Assembly (NCBI RefSeq): GCF_027580225.2
Contig: NC_073346.2
Span: 12,488,001 to 12,552,000, forward strand
Direction of reading: 5' to 3'
DNA length: 64,000 nucleotides
DNA from: Misgurnus anguillicaudatus
Lineage: Eukaryota > Chordata > Actinopteri > Cypriniformes > Cobitidae
The position numbers were made by a program, and so were the translations under genes. Shown here piece by piece: positions 11,735-23,300 of the stretch. The notes beneath the pieces were generated by a model that saw only the letters and a program-made list of their open reading frames with translations, did no database searches and was not told the DNA's origin. The stretch's first letter is position 1, and each line of letters starts with the position of its first letter.

Positions 11735-12434
11735 CAGGGTTCCCACGGGTCCTTGAAATCCTTGAAAGTTTTTGAATCCGGGGGAAATAATTCAAGGCCC
11801 TGGGAAGTTTTTGAAAATATGCATGCATAGATACAGGTCATTGAAAGTGCTTGAATCTATTTTATGCAAGAAGTTTTCTGGAAAAAAAATCTATATTATT
11901 CCCTGTGTAGTGTAGTGTAGGATAATATCATAAAATTTCTAGCCTTTTAAGCACACATGCTAAATTGTTCGCTTATATTTTCTGTATGCGAATGTTTATT
12001 CAGACCAAAAATGCTTTTTTTACATGAAAACGTTTCGGGTTACGTATGTAACTGTTGTTACCTGAGAAGGGAATGAGACGCTGCGTCTCCCTTGCCATAC
12101 TTCCTGTGTCCCTGGAATGCCATCTTTGGCAATATTTCAGATAGCGATATACTTCCTGGCTCCTGCGTCACCCTGTCTTTGTCGTTAAGCCTCACCATTG
12201 GTTGAAGTTGATATACACAGTCAGACGCACTTACCCCTGGAGGCGTCCCCAGTGACACAGCGCGAGTTCCTTCAAAAGGGAACTGTAACAATGTATCTTA
12301 AAAGGTAACACGATGTAACCTTGCTCTCACTTGAAATATGTCCCCACATTTAGTCTTTAAATTTGAGGGTATTGGACCTGGAAAGTCCTTGAAAGGTCCT
12401 TGAGTTTGAAGTTAACTAAGGTGTGGGAACCCTG
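11735..12434. mobile_element. hAT-like element, TIR CAGGGTTCCCAC, with nested repeat
   Basis: Starts CAGGGTTCCCACGGGTCCTTG and ends with GGTGTGGGAACCCTG. The subterminal CCTTGAAAG words recur in inverted form near 12380-12405. I cannot see a convincing 8-bp target duplication. The middle (about 12030-12310) is a separate inverted sequence with GTTACGTATGTAAC and GGGAATGAGACGCTGCGTCTCCC-like blocks, a motif type frequent in cyprinid genomes. Confidence 0.7.
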
Positions 12435-13009
12435 AATAAAATCAGTAAACAAGTTGTGAAAATAAAACATTGTCTTGTCTGGGCAGCATTCTCTTTTGTA
12501 AGTTGCCTGACATTGATGCATACAATCCATATCCATATTATTCCTCTTTAAGAGCTTAATCCACTCATTATTCCAGATTTAAAAAATCTGTGCCGTCACT
12601 GTGACGGCTGACTTTCATCTTGAGTCATATTACATAATAAGGGCTGTTTGCCCTTTTGAACTATAGTAATGATTGCTCATTCAGTGCAATGGCCTTGACA
12701 TTAGCATTGCTTATTTGCTGCCATCTCTGAGCAAACATTTTAGATACAAAAAGACAGTTCATTCATAAAAATGTGAGAAAGAAAGTGTAGCGCATGGTTG
12801 CGACTTTCAGAACAAGAGCCAGTTGTCAGTCATCATAAAAACCAGAGGAGCGCTTAGGGGGCGTGCACACCAAAGCTTTTACACCAGCGTATGTTTTCAA
12901 TTGTTTTCAATGGAAGCTCTGTGTTTTTCAAAAAAGCCAGCAGCTGGCATTTTTTTCCATGCTGAAAGCCGGCACTCGTGGTTTTTTCCCGCTTAGCGCT
13001 GAACACCAT

Positions 13010-13235
13010 GGGGCGGTTTAGCTTAATCCAGGACTAGGCCTTAGTTTAATTAGGAAATATAACTAGTTTTAAACAACATGCCTTACTAAAAACATTACCT
13101 GTGTGCATCTTGAAGTAAAACAAAGGGCCCTGATGTATTTTAAGATATGTAAGTGAAAGTTGTTTTCAGTTTGGAGAGCTCTTAAAAGTGTTTAAGTCTA
13201 GGACTAGTCTAATCCCTGTCCGGGAAACCGCCCCC
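13010..13235. mobile_element. GGGGCGGTTT-ended dispersed repeat
   Basis: Begins GGGGCGGTTTAGCTTAATCC and ends GGGAAACCGCCCC, with internal CCAGGACTAGGCC and CTAGGACTAGTCTAATCC blocks near the two ends. A second, more degraded copy is at 19312-19432. It is nested inside the Harbinger-like element 12857-13748. Confidence 0.75.
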
Positions 13236-13492
13236 AAGAGTTAAAAAAAAATATACAACTTTGGGTGAAAATCTCAGCTCGTAAATGTCAGTTCTTACAC
13301 AGCCGTCCAATCACAGTGGAGGATGGGGGGGCAAACATTACAACAGCCAACCGGCGCATCATTCAACGACAATAAACAAAGCATAAGTATCACAGCAACC
13401 AAAGCGCTCAGCTAAAAAAGCTGGCACTCGGTTAAAATAAAGCTGCCAGACGGTGTCCGCCGGGCATTTTCAACTGCATAACAAAGCTTTAT

Positions 13493-13735
13493 GCTATGTA
13501 CACACCAAACCTGGGTCATCGCGTTACTCGCTCTAGATTACTTGTGTGATTTAACTTTGTGTCATGCAAATTTTCGCTCGACAAATAGCGCATGTTTTCG
13601 CGGCAAACCCGCCATCCATATCGTGTCATTCGCATCGCCCCACGCGAGGCAACATCTGAGCGCGTCTTTGCATTGACTTTGTATGTAATCTTCTGCAAAT
13701 CTTTGAACTCGCGTCTGGTGTGAACCCACAGTTAG
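13493..13735. mobile_element. Repeat with ACACCAAAC / GTCTGGTGTGAAC ends
   Basis: The left part reads TGTACACACCAAACCTGGGT and is followed by a block also present at about 7013-7065 and 50390-50430 (CGCTCTAGATTACTTGTG). The right part has GCGTCTGGTGTGAACC. It looks like a Harbinger-type MITE forming the right portion of the larger composite. Confidence 0.6.
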
Positions 13736-13751
13736 TGTGCACGCCGCCTTA

Positions 13752-15224
13752 CTGACTCTGATCATGGCCAGGTGTTCTCCGATCGACTCATTTTTTACAC
13801 ACAATGTTAATCAGACCGGGGACCCAAAGTAATTAAACTAGCACCGACCCGGGCCCAACTGACCATTTAAAACAGGTCTTGTACAGGTCCCGGTCCTCTG
13901 TGAAGACCTTTATTTCATGTCACTCTTGAAGTTTAGAAATAAGACGACTGCTATCTAGCGGTTGGGTTGTAAACTAAAAACGAGAACTGCCATGAATCTT
14001 GTATGATAAAAAAATCAATACTGGGTTTTTGAGAATCGATACAGTGTTGGCGAACAAAATATCCTGATACACATGTATTGATATTTTCCTAAACCACTAG
14101 TGTGTATAACTCATTGCGGTTCAGACAGACTGATCTATTAAATGTCCATTTAAATTTATAGTATAGTGTTTTCCTTTCATCAAGCTCTTTACGATTGAAT
14201 TACAATCATCTCAAGGCCATTAGTTACAACATCAATTTTAAACATGAGGTAAACCGATATCTTGATTTATTATTCATTCATTTTAAATGTTGTGCTTTGA
14301 AAATGTATAGTTTTTCCATCGTGCACTGCACTGTCCACTCGATGACAGATAAATGTTATGTGTTGTTTAGATAAACAGCCATTTTAACACTGTAAGAGTG
14401 TTGTAGTTTGTATGACTGACACAGCAAAGTTAAAACGAACTGGTTAGTTTTGCAGCAACACCAGTAAGTCAGACAGAGCTCTGATTTTATGAATATTTCT
14501 GATGTTGTGGTTTGTGATATGTCGCAGGATGCCATGTTGTGATCATCGATATTGCATCTTTGTGTGCATGTGTGTGTGTGTGTGTCTGTGTGTGTACACA
14601 CACAAGCACATCAGTTCTCTCTGTGGTTGCAGCTGGCGTATATATGAGCTCTGCTGGGAAAGGGTTGGGAAACAGCTTGTGAGTCACAATGAATCCAGGA
14701 ACAGGCCTCTCCTCAGCTTAACTGCAAAACCAAACCTTAACACACACACACGTTCACTTATAACCTGAGTTCATCCAAAGGTTTCTCCAGTAAAACCTCT
14801 TTCTCTTTAATATTCTGAAGATGTAGCTGTTTATTAGCTGTTTTAATAGCAAATAAGCCATTTAGATGTGAGCTCTGTAATTATGACATTTTGGTACACA
14901 AGTCATTTTAAGGGTTAGAAGATCAGTGTATTTAAATGTACTGAAATGATGATTAAAGAAAGAACAGAAAAGGGGAAGAGAACGGACTGTACTGTCGATA
15001 AAAGAACAGGAGGGTGCACAAGCTTATTAAGTTTTTTATAAAGTAAGCTATGTTTGGTTTATGCTTGGCTCTGATCCATGGCTCACATTTCAGCTGATTC
15101 TATGTACTCTTTCATTATCTTTGGTAAACAAGAAATTATTTCTATAATATCATAACGTATTACATTTTATTACACTTTCTGCCATGATGCTTGAGACGCT
15201 GTAGAGATTTTCATAGCACTGATA
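13752..15224. other. Intronic sequence with microsatellite and repeat fragments
   Basis: Holds a GACCCGGGCCCAACTGACC-type fragment (about 13840-13890), an ATCGATAC-rich piece (14010-14090), and a TG/CA dinucleotide tract at 14569-14612. No exon was recognised. Confidence 0.4.
14569..14612. repeat. TG/CA compound microsatellite
   Basis: A TG run that passes through TGTGTACACACA into CA, so the tract is itself partly palindromic. Confidence 0.85.
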
Positions 15225-15232
15225 TGCAGTAT

Positions 15233-16918
15233 TAGGGGTGTGCAGCGGAGTCAGTATTTGTATCTGTATTTGTATCTGTAACAGTCTCAAAATTATTTGT
15301 ATCTGTATTTGTATTCGGATGGAACCGGAAGTGGGCGGGTCTTAAACCGGAAGTTTGTCATATTACATTAAAATGGCATTTTAAATGCATTTTTGCTTTT
15401 TATTATAATTATAACTTAAATAACTGTAAATAATTAATTAAATTTAATCAAAAAGACAAATAACTTGATTCTTGTTAGTAATACATATGGAAAGTTAGTA
15501 ATACTCATTAAAAGCAAACAACTCATTTTTAAAGCCTCACACAGCTTGTGCCTATGTGCTATGCATCATTGTATTGTAGCATTAAAATAACAAACTTAAA
15601 AGCACGTTGACAAAACTGTAGGCTACATCACCTTTAAATGTTTATTGTGCCTGTCAGCACAGTTCCATGAGACCCATTTATTTCTAAATGAGTGCGATAT
15701 TTTCAGAAAAAAATAAGTAGCCTACATTAATCCCTCATCTAGCGATTCAAATATAGTAATTAAACATCTGAAATGATCGTTATTTGTAAGTTTTCTAAAA
15801 CAGTGAAATATAAACTAATACTACTCATATATCCATGTCTGAAATCTTGGTTTTGGTTTACAAACATGCAGGAATTTAAAAATAAAATGCAGGACTTGCT
15901 TGATGTTAAAAGAGTTATTAAGGGAGATAAAGTTCGGGAACTGATTTATGTTAAAAAGTTATCAAGATCGACAAACTCGCGCTGACTGACAGATCCGAAA
16001 TGCAACGCAGAGACACGCAAGTGGCGCAGCGCAGTATATGAACAGAATAGTTCAAAAACATCTGTTTTGATAAGAATTTACGAAAGCATAATAAGCATTT
16101 TAACAAACTTGGTGAGCTCATTTTTATCTATGTCCATATAGCGTTTGCATGAATCTAACAAATTGTTTAAAAAAAACTTTATTAATCTTCATCTAAATAA
16201 ATAAATAATTAGATATTCGTTTAAATTTTCAAATAAAAGTATGCTCTATCAGTTTTGACTTAGTTTAATACCAGCAACATGATTTTAAACAATAATGTAA
16301 TTAGAAAGATTTAATTCAAATGTTTCAGTTGTTATTTGCTTACTTTATTTTTATGTTAATTGCAATTCATGTCATAGTAATCTTCAGTTTAAATTTTGCT
16401 TTTAAAATCTTCATATTTTTATCTATTTACTTATTTATTTTATATTCACCTAGATTGACAATAAAGCTTGCTTCGACTAGAAGTAATTAAAAGATCATCT
16501 ACCGGAATCACACGGAGATACGGAGTTATTAACAAATATTTTATTATCAGAGTGCAGCATTTTATCAAGGTTTTCTTGTCTAATTAAATAAAACGGAAAA
16601 AAACTAAAAGGGTCATTTTTACAGTTTGGTTAAAAGAAGTTTGATATTAGCAGCGTTTTTAAGAATATAAACTAATTCCAAAACAGCTCGCGTTTCTAAA
16701 TAAGGGTTGTGCCGAAAATGTCATTTTATAGATTGCACTCATTCACTTCACACACATTATTCGTGCTTTAAGGGGTTTATAATTTAGCGCTGTTCCAGTA
16801 AACACGTGATTATGTCTGGCCGAATATTTTCTCTGATATTCGGATGAATTCGTTATTCGTTTTGAAGCTATTATCCGTGCCCTTCCGAATAACGTATTCG
16901 GCTTCGGGCACATCCCTA
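15233..16918. mobile_element. hAT-like element, TIR TAGGGGTGTGC, perfect 8-bp TSD
   Basis: Starts TAGGGGTGTGCAGC and ends GGGCACATCCCTA. It is flanked by TGCAGTAT on both sides (15225-15232 and 16919-16926), a perfect 8-bp duplication. Its ends resemble those of 3434-4685, but the subterminal sequence differs: GTATCTGTATTTG repeats and ATTCGGAT/ATTCGTT words instead of ATCGATT. No transposase was recognised; the largest + strand frame (15773-15985) has no known motif. Confidence 0.88.
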
Positions 16919-17094
16919 TGCAGTATACCGTCATATTCCCTCTATCTTCGCTTTTCCATTGTGCATGTGTTAACGGAGTGTCTACAAGCACGTTTTGGAC
17001 TAATTATTTGTACTTGTTCTGAAAGCATGGGAAGTAACTAATCTTTAGTACCATTATGACGTCATTAACAATATTATATCACCTTCTCTTCCAG

Positions 17095-17377
17095 CCTGGT
17101 TGCATTCAGCTCATAAGTCTGAGTCAGAGAGGGTAAAAGATCAGGAAGTGGAAACGATGTCTGTGGGCAGCTGTGAGAGCTTTGCAGACCAAGGCTACGC
17201 AGCATCAGAGGGCATGGCTGAAGAGCAGAATCCGGTTTCTGTCTCGGAAACGATCCAGTCCACATCACCTGTAAGCATCGTCTCTCTGAATGGTGGCTCA
17301 GATGTGCCTGTGAAGCAGTCTAAAGACTCTTCCAGTGACAGCGATGAAGGCTGTGCCACCTGGGGCTCCAGACACAG
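17095..17377 (+). CDS. cobl: cobl coding exon (Ser/Asp-rich segment)
   Basis: The acceptor CTCTTCCAG ends at 17094 and the donor GTACAC begins at 17378. The first two bases complete a codon from the previous, unseen exon; reading then runs WLHSAHKSESERVKDQ to CATWGSRH, leaving two bases (AG) to be completed by the next exon. It contains the acidic/Ser run KDSSSDSDEGCATWGSRH, which is strongly COBL-like. This is the most 5' cobl exon I can identify. Confidence 0.93.
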
Positions 17378-20300
17378 GTACACAAACATACTCTTTCACC
17401 TTAACAGACCTTGACAATAAATTAAAATATGTGGCACTATGAGTGTCTTACTTGCCGGAAAATACAGCTACAACTTCTACACAACTTATAGTGGTGTTTG
17501 GTTTTTGGAACATGGTAGCCTCAAAATGGTCTATCATCCAGTGTTTCCCACAGACTTTGTTACCACAGACAGTTTATTTGTGCCGGCACATTCGCCAGAG
17601 GTAGTGGGTGAATAATGGGTAACTAATATGTGGTCAAGTCTGTCATTTTCGGATGCGGAGCTAAGCACAAAGTCACAGAAAATGCAGTGCACACAACCAC
17701 ACGAAATAGCATTTTGTGTCCTTAACACGCAAATATATATATATATATGTAAGTCAAGTACAAAAACCAAGCATCAGTGTCTGGGTGTGTGTACAGAATC
17801 TGTCATGCAAAAGAGAGGAAGTTGAAAACACACTGTGCAATTTTTATTTTGTGGCTGTCGCCACATATAAATGAATGTATGGGAAACACTGTATCATCTA
17901 GACCAGCTTGAAACCAACAACCATGTTCCCAAACCAACAACCATATTAACATGACATGGCATCCAAACCTGTGTAATGCGATATGACCGGATTTTTAACA
18001 AGAACTAAAAATGTAGGGCAGGACCTAAATGCAAGTACACACCAGAAACTCCTGAACACTCCTGAAACTAGGATGCTTTTCCAGTATCATAACATAATGC
18101 CTGGCTGTTTGCAGTCCCTAGGTCATGGGTCTCCAATGTTGCTCCTGGAGGGCACCTGTCCTGCATATTTTAGTTCCAACTCTACTCCAACCCACCTGCC
18201 TCTAATTTTTAGGTAGCCCTAAAAAACTTGATAAGCAGGTACAGATGTTTTTGCTTGGGGTTGGAATTGAAATCTGCAAGACAGGTGCCCTCCATGAAAA
18301 ACGTTGGAGACCCATGATCTTTCATGAGTGGAGTTTCAGGAGTAAACTGGCATTAAGGTCCGACTGGATCTTGGAGACCCATGGCCTAGGTCAGGGGTAG
18401 GCAACTCGGTCCTGGACTGCCGATGTCCTGCAGAGTTAAGCCCCAGCTGTAATCAAGCACACCTGGACAACTAATCAATGTCTAAAGAGTTACCTGAAAA
18501 CTATAGGTAGGCGAGGTTTTGTCAGGGTTGGAACTAAAATCTGCAGGATGTTGGCACTCTAGGCAAAACAACTTTCAACATGAACAACTATGAACATAGC
18601 TGAAAAATTAAATAGCATCAGTTTTCATATAGTTCAGAATTTTTACATGTCTATGAGAAACATTTCTGAAGTCATTCTTATATTCACCACACCTAAATGA
18701 CAGCTCATTGTTTGAGCTCTTAAAAAACACAAATGGATCCATTGCTTTATTGCACTTTAAGTTGTCTGCTGGACAGGAATCAGACTCTCTCAGACAAGAG
18801 TGGAGACAGAGTATTTATCTTTCTCCTGTCTGTTTATCACCATCAGATTATTCCCACAGTTCCACCAGTCTTACATTTATGCATTACCAGCCTGCCAGGT
18901 TCCTCAAGGACTGACTAGCTTTTTAAAACCTCAATTTTTTATGTCTAGATGTATGTGAACAGAGCCTTTAGCAAAGCCTGCAGCTTTACTTTCAGTGCTG
19001 TAGGATTTCAAACATCTCTTAACATCCCTTCTTTATTTCAAGGGTTGTTAGTTTTTCCACTGTCATCTTATAAGTCAGGATCTTTCAAACCTTGATTTTG
19101 AAACCCTAATCGCTATGTTTCACTAAGTTCAAAGGCTGTATTTAGAGTTTAGAAAAGTTCAGGACTGACAGTCATATTCTGGTGTAGTGTGAACGTGGCC
19201 AATCATGGTAGTCACTGAAGAATGGTGGAATCCTTATTGTGTATAAATAGACTTTAAAACCTCTATGAGCCAAGGACAATAATAATAATAATAATAATAA
19301 TGTACTTGGAAAGGGTTTAGATTAAGCCAGGATTTGGCCTTGGTTATATTAGGACATTTTAATAGTTTTTACAATCAAACCTTTCAAAAATATATTTTTG
19401 TTATTCAACTGCCCTGTCCAGAAAACCGCCCCATAGTGTAATTCAAAGATTTTAGGTAATTTTTTAATATTTTAAAGTATTAGCATGACACTCAAAGCAG
19501 GATTCAGTTGCTCTTCATAAAACTTCCAGCTAACATGTTTTTTACTCCTCATGCAAGTACTGGGAATATACAGCGAGGACATCAGCCAATCAAGAGACAG
19601 AACAGTTATGAGGAGGATCCAGAGATCACAGCTCAGATACACCTGACCTTAGCCGCTTTAGATGCAAATCTAGCTGGTGAGTTACTTATGGACAATTGAT
19701 AGAGAACAGAAGAAAGAAATATAGTTATAAAATAACGTTTTCAAAAGTTTTTTTATATTTTCTAATAAAACAAGAACTTCATCCTGTAGACAAGCCTATT
19801 TATTTTTTCTTGAATATTAGACATGAATCAGTCAGATGGAGGATCTATGTTTGTGGATGATGAAATCCCAGTGTCTGTTGTCGACATGGACATTCCAGTT
19901 ACAACTATCGATGAAGTTCCTACTGACGACACATCCAGCAAGAAGGAGCATTTGGTGCCAGCATCAGCCAGAACTTCAAACATTACCAAACAATCACGCA
20001 CACTATATGAGGCTATTCAAAACAAAAACAACAATGCCAGTCTGACAGCGAAGAACGTGAGTCCATCTTCAGGCATTCAGAAGCAGTTACAAGATCCTAA
20101 GCTTACGAAAAACACGAGTCCGTCTCCAGACAACCAGAAGCAGTTGCAAGAGCCAAAAATTACAGACATTAAAAAAATTGTGAGTCCACCTCCAGAAAAC
20201 CAAAAGCAGTTGCAAGAGCCTAAGCCCAGTGACATTAAGGAACAGAGGTTTGCCTTGAACCATGACACTAAGGGTAAAGCTAAAACTGAAGGACCAAATG

Positions 20301-23300
20301 GTCAGAATAACACTGTATCTCAAAAGCCGCAAAGTCAAGTTGTGCGTCAAACTGTTCAAAGCATTCAGAAGGTTTCTGATGACAAACTAAAATCCTTACC
20401 TGTGGTCCGAAAGCTTAGCACAGAGACTGTAAATGAAGAAAGGATGCCTGTTAACACAATGCACGGTAAGATCACCCAGAGCTCGGTCTCACGGTTTGGA
20501 ATGAAAACTTTTGTAGTGGTCCCTCCCAAACCGTCTGTGTCCCAGACTCAAAAGCCTGCAGGTTCTCTAGTCGTGGGTGCCATTAAGATCGACGAACAAG
20601 GAAACATGGTTACACGAAGACAGATTAACACTACCTCAGAGAAACACGGCAGACATGAAGAGGTCACTAATGTGAAGACAAAATCCACCCCAGGACAAGC
20701 CAAAGCTTTCTGGAACTTGGCAGAGAAACAAGAACAAGACCAATCAACGATGGCCAACCAAGGACCCACGGTGAAGAGCAGAGATACTAATGGTTTCAAG
20801 CCCTCATCTGTATCTGCACCCTTTAAACTTTCAGAGAAATCACACATTGAGGAAACACCCAAAGAGGTGATTATATTAGAAAGGAAATCCATACCTGTGG
20901 TGGCAAATAAGCCTTCATTTCTAGAGCCTGTGGAAAATCCAGGTGAAGGTCGAGATCTCTCTTTTCTGAAACCTTCCAGAAGAACATCCAGCCAATATGT
21001 AGCTTCTGCCATTGCTAAAAATAGTAGCATTCCCAATCCTAAAATACATACCATTCAGGAGCCACCTGAGTCTGTGGGTAAGGTTCAAAAACTACCTTTC
21101 AATCAACCGTTCAAGAATGAGGGTAAACCTCCTAACACACCTTCCGTGGGTTTGTACAAACCTGCAACCACCTTAAAACCAACAGAACGTTCGACGACTT
21201 TTACAGGGCCTACACGCTCGCAAAGTAACCCCAGTTATGTTGCAGAAAAGGTGGTGATTTCGGAAAACTTCAGCAGTGTTAAAGAAGAAACATTTCTTGG
21301 AGTAGACAAAACCAAATCATTGGACTTACATTCTACAAATAAAGTACAGTCTTTAACACAAAAATCTGCTCACATTAAACCCATTAAATCTGAAGAAGCC
21401 ACATCCATCAGCAAATTCCCAGACACCTCCTTTCCTCGACAGATGCCAACAGACTCCACACGTCCACCGCTAGGGAATAAGTCGGAAGTACACAAATCTG
21501 AGCCTTCGTCAGAACCCAACCAGGGTAACATGTTCGGATCAGTTAAGAAGTTTAAACCTGTTATTTTCAAGCCTGTCCAGAAGGACGCTTCTCTTCATAG
21601 TTCACTAATGGAGGCCATTCAGTCTGGAGAGGGGATTGAACGCCTTAAAAAGGTAAACTATAAAATACAGCATGTATCTTAGGCCCTGTCCACACGACAT
21701 AGGTATTTTCAAAACTGAAGCTTATCAGAGCCGACATGTGGCACAGATGTGCGTTGCCAACCCAGGTTCGATTCCTGGCTTGAGGTCCATTTGCCGGTCC
21801 TGTACCCACTCTCCCTACTCAGTATTTTCCTGTCCTCTCCTTAACTTCTGCTTTTAAAATAAAGGCAAAAATGCCTCAAAATAACTTTTTTCTGTGCAAT
21901 TCGGCCATTCTTCCACACCAAGGGGCGCTCTTTCTGTCTCTCTCGTGTAGCCAACATGGCAGTGAATTTAAGCAATAGCAAGCAATAAGCTGGCTCCAAA
22001 AGGGAGTCAATCCCATATACACCCATGTTAAAATGCCCAACGTTAGGACATTACAACCTGGTACAAAAAGCGTTTTGGTTTATATAGCTAATTTTGCCCT
22101 TCATGACAACTGTAAGGGGGTGAATTTTTTTGTAGCTCATCTGTTTAAATTATAGCCTTACAGTTCAGCATAACTAGGGGTGTGGCCACTTGAGTGACAG
22201 GTGAATTGCCACTGCTATCACTACCATCGAGCTAGGCTAGCATGGTTTCAGCAAACAGGCACCTCAGCTCCACTCACATTCCGCCTCTTTGGCCATTTTC
22301 GGATATCCGCGAATGACGCGTGGTGGCGCGCTTGCTAAGATGGCGACAGCAGGCTCTGCTAACTTTGGGCTTTAAAAAATGCTCTTCAGAAACCTAAGAG
22401 TGACATCATGGACACTACGTCCATGTTTTATACAGTCAATGGTCTACACACCAAGACAGTATCAGGTCACTAAAACCAAACCTTTCTGAAAAGGGTGATT
22501 TTTTTCAGAAATTTAGCTCTCAGTGTTGTGTAGCTGCTAAAACCAGAGATTTTGGCTTGTGATGTCGGAGTGCACGCTTGTTATCTCCTTTGTTTGATGC
22601 CAGATTGTGCTATCACATGGCTTTATGGTTAGGGTTATATCGCCCCCTGTTGGTTTGGCATGTTCTTGACAGCATTTAATATCTTGTTATTGCGTTTTCA
22701 TGTGGATTTTTTGTAAACCGTGCTTGTGTGGACAATACTTTTTTTAAATGGAGGTAAAAATCTGTTTATAAAAATACCTGTGTACATGTGGACTAGGCCT
22801 TATTGTGCAATCAAAGTCATAGTTTTTGTAATATATTTTTACATAATATAACAGTGTTGTTTTCTTACTTGTTTGTGCTCAGGTATCTCCTTCTAGCAAT
22901 AGCACTATTAAGAAGCCGTCATTTGGTGATGCCGAGAATGAGCACTCGGCACTTCTGTCTGCAATAAGAGCTTCAACCAACACTTCCAGACTGAAGAAGG
23001 TAAGCTAATTGACATAGGACACTACATGTTATGTTACAAAGAGAGTCAGGCCGACTACCAAAACACACGTGTAGCCAATCAACAGTAAGGGGCGTGTCTA
23101 CTAACCGACATCCTTGCTGGGGTTGCGTGTGTGGGGCGGGTCTATAAAAAGAAGGTCCAGATTCTATTGGGTAGGTGTGTATGTTTTGGTGATTTCAAAT
23201 GTCAACATTGGCTTTCAAACATTGTGCACTCCGCCTTTAAAGTCCCCATGAAATCAAAACTGACAATTCTTATTTTTTTATGTAATAATGCAGTGTTTAT

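Larger units (their letters stand above)
12857..13748. mobile_element. PIF/Harbinger-like element with TTA target duplication
   Basis: TTA (12854-12856) precedes GGGGGCGTGCACACCAAAG, and GTGTGCACGCCGCC is followed by TTA (13749-13751). The matched inverted ends plus the 3-bp TWA duplication are the PIF/Harbinger signature. It has no transposase and contains two further repeats, listed separately. Confidence 0.8.
17378..19557. other. cobl intron with several repeats
   Basis: A 2.2-kb intron. It contains an (AT)n tract near 17735-17750, two short inverted repeats of the CCTGGAGGGC type (18124-18318 and 18392-18570), an (AAT)n tract at 19278-19301 and a degraded GGGGCGGTTT-type repeat (19312-19432). 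No additional coding exon was seen. Confidence 0.7.

Noticed and set aside
1..17094. Earlier cobl exons (Cobl homology region, KRRAP motifs)
   Set aside because: No splice-flanked open segment with those motifs was found; they probably lie upstream of the window, although a very short exon could have been missed.
20548..21054. 168-codon antisense frame
   Set aside because: Complement of the cobl large exon, with no independent support.
21739..21800. tRNA gene
   Set aside because: A and B boxes are present, but there is no cloverleaf or acceptor stem and the sequence continues into a SINE body and tail.
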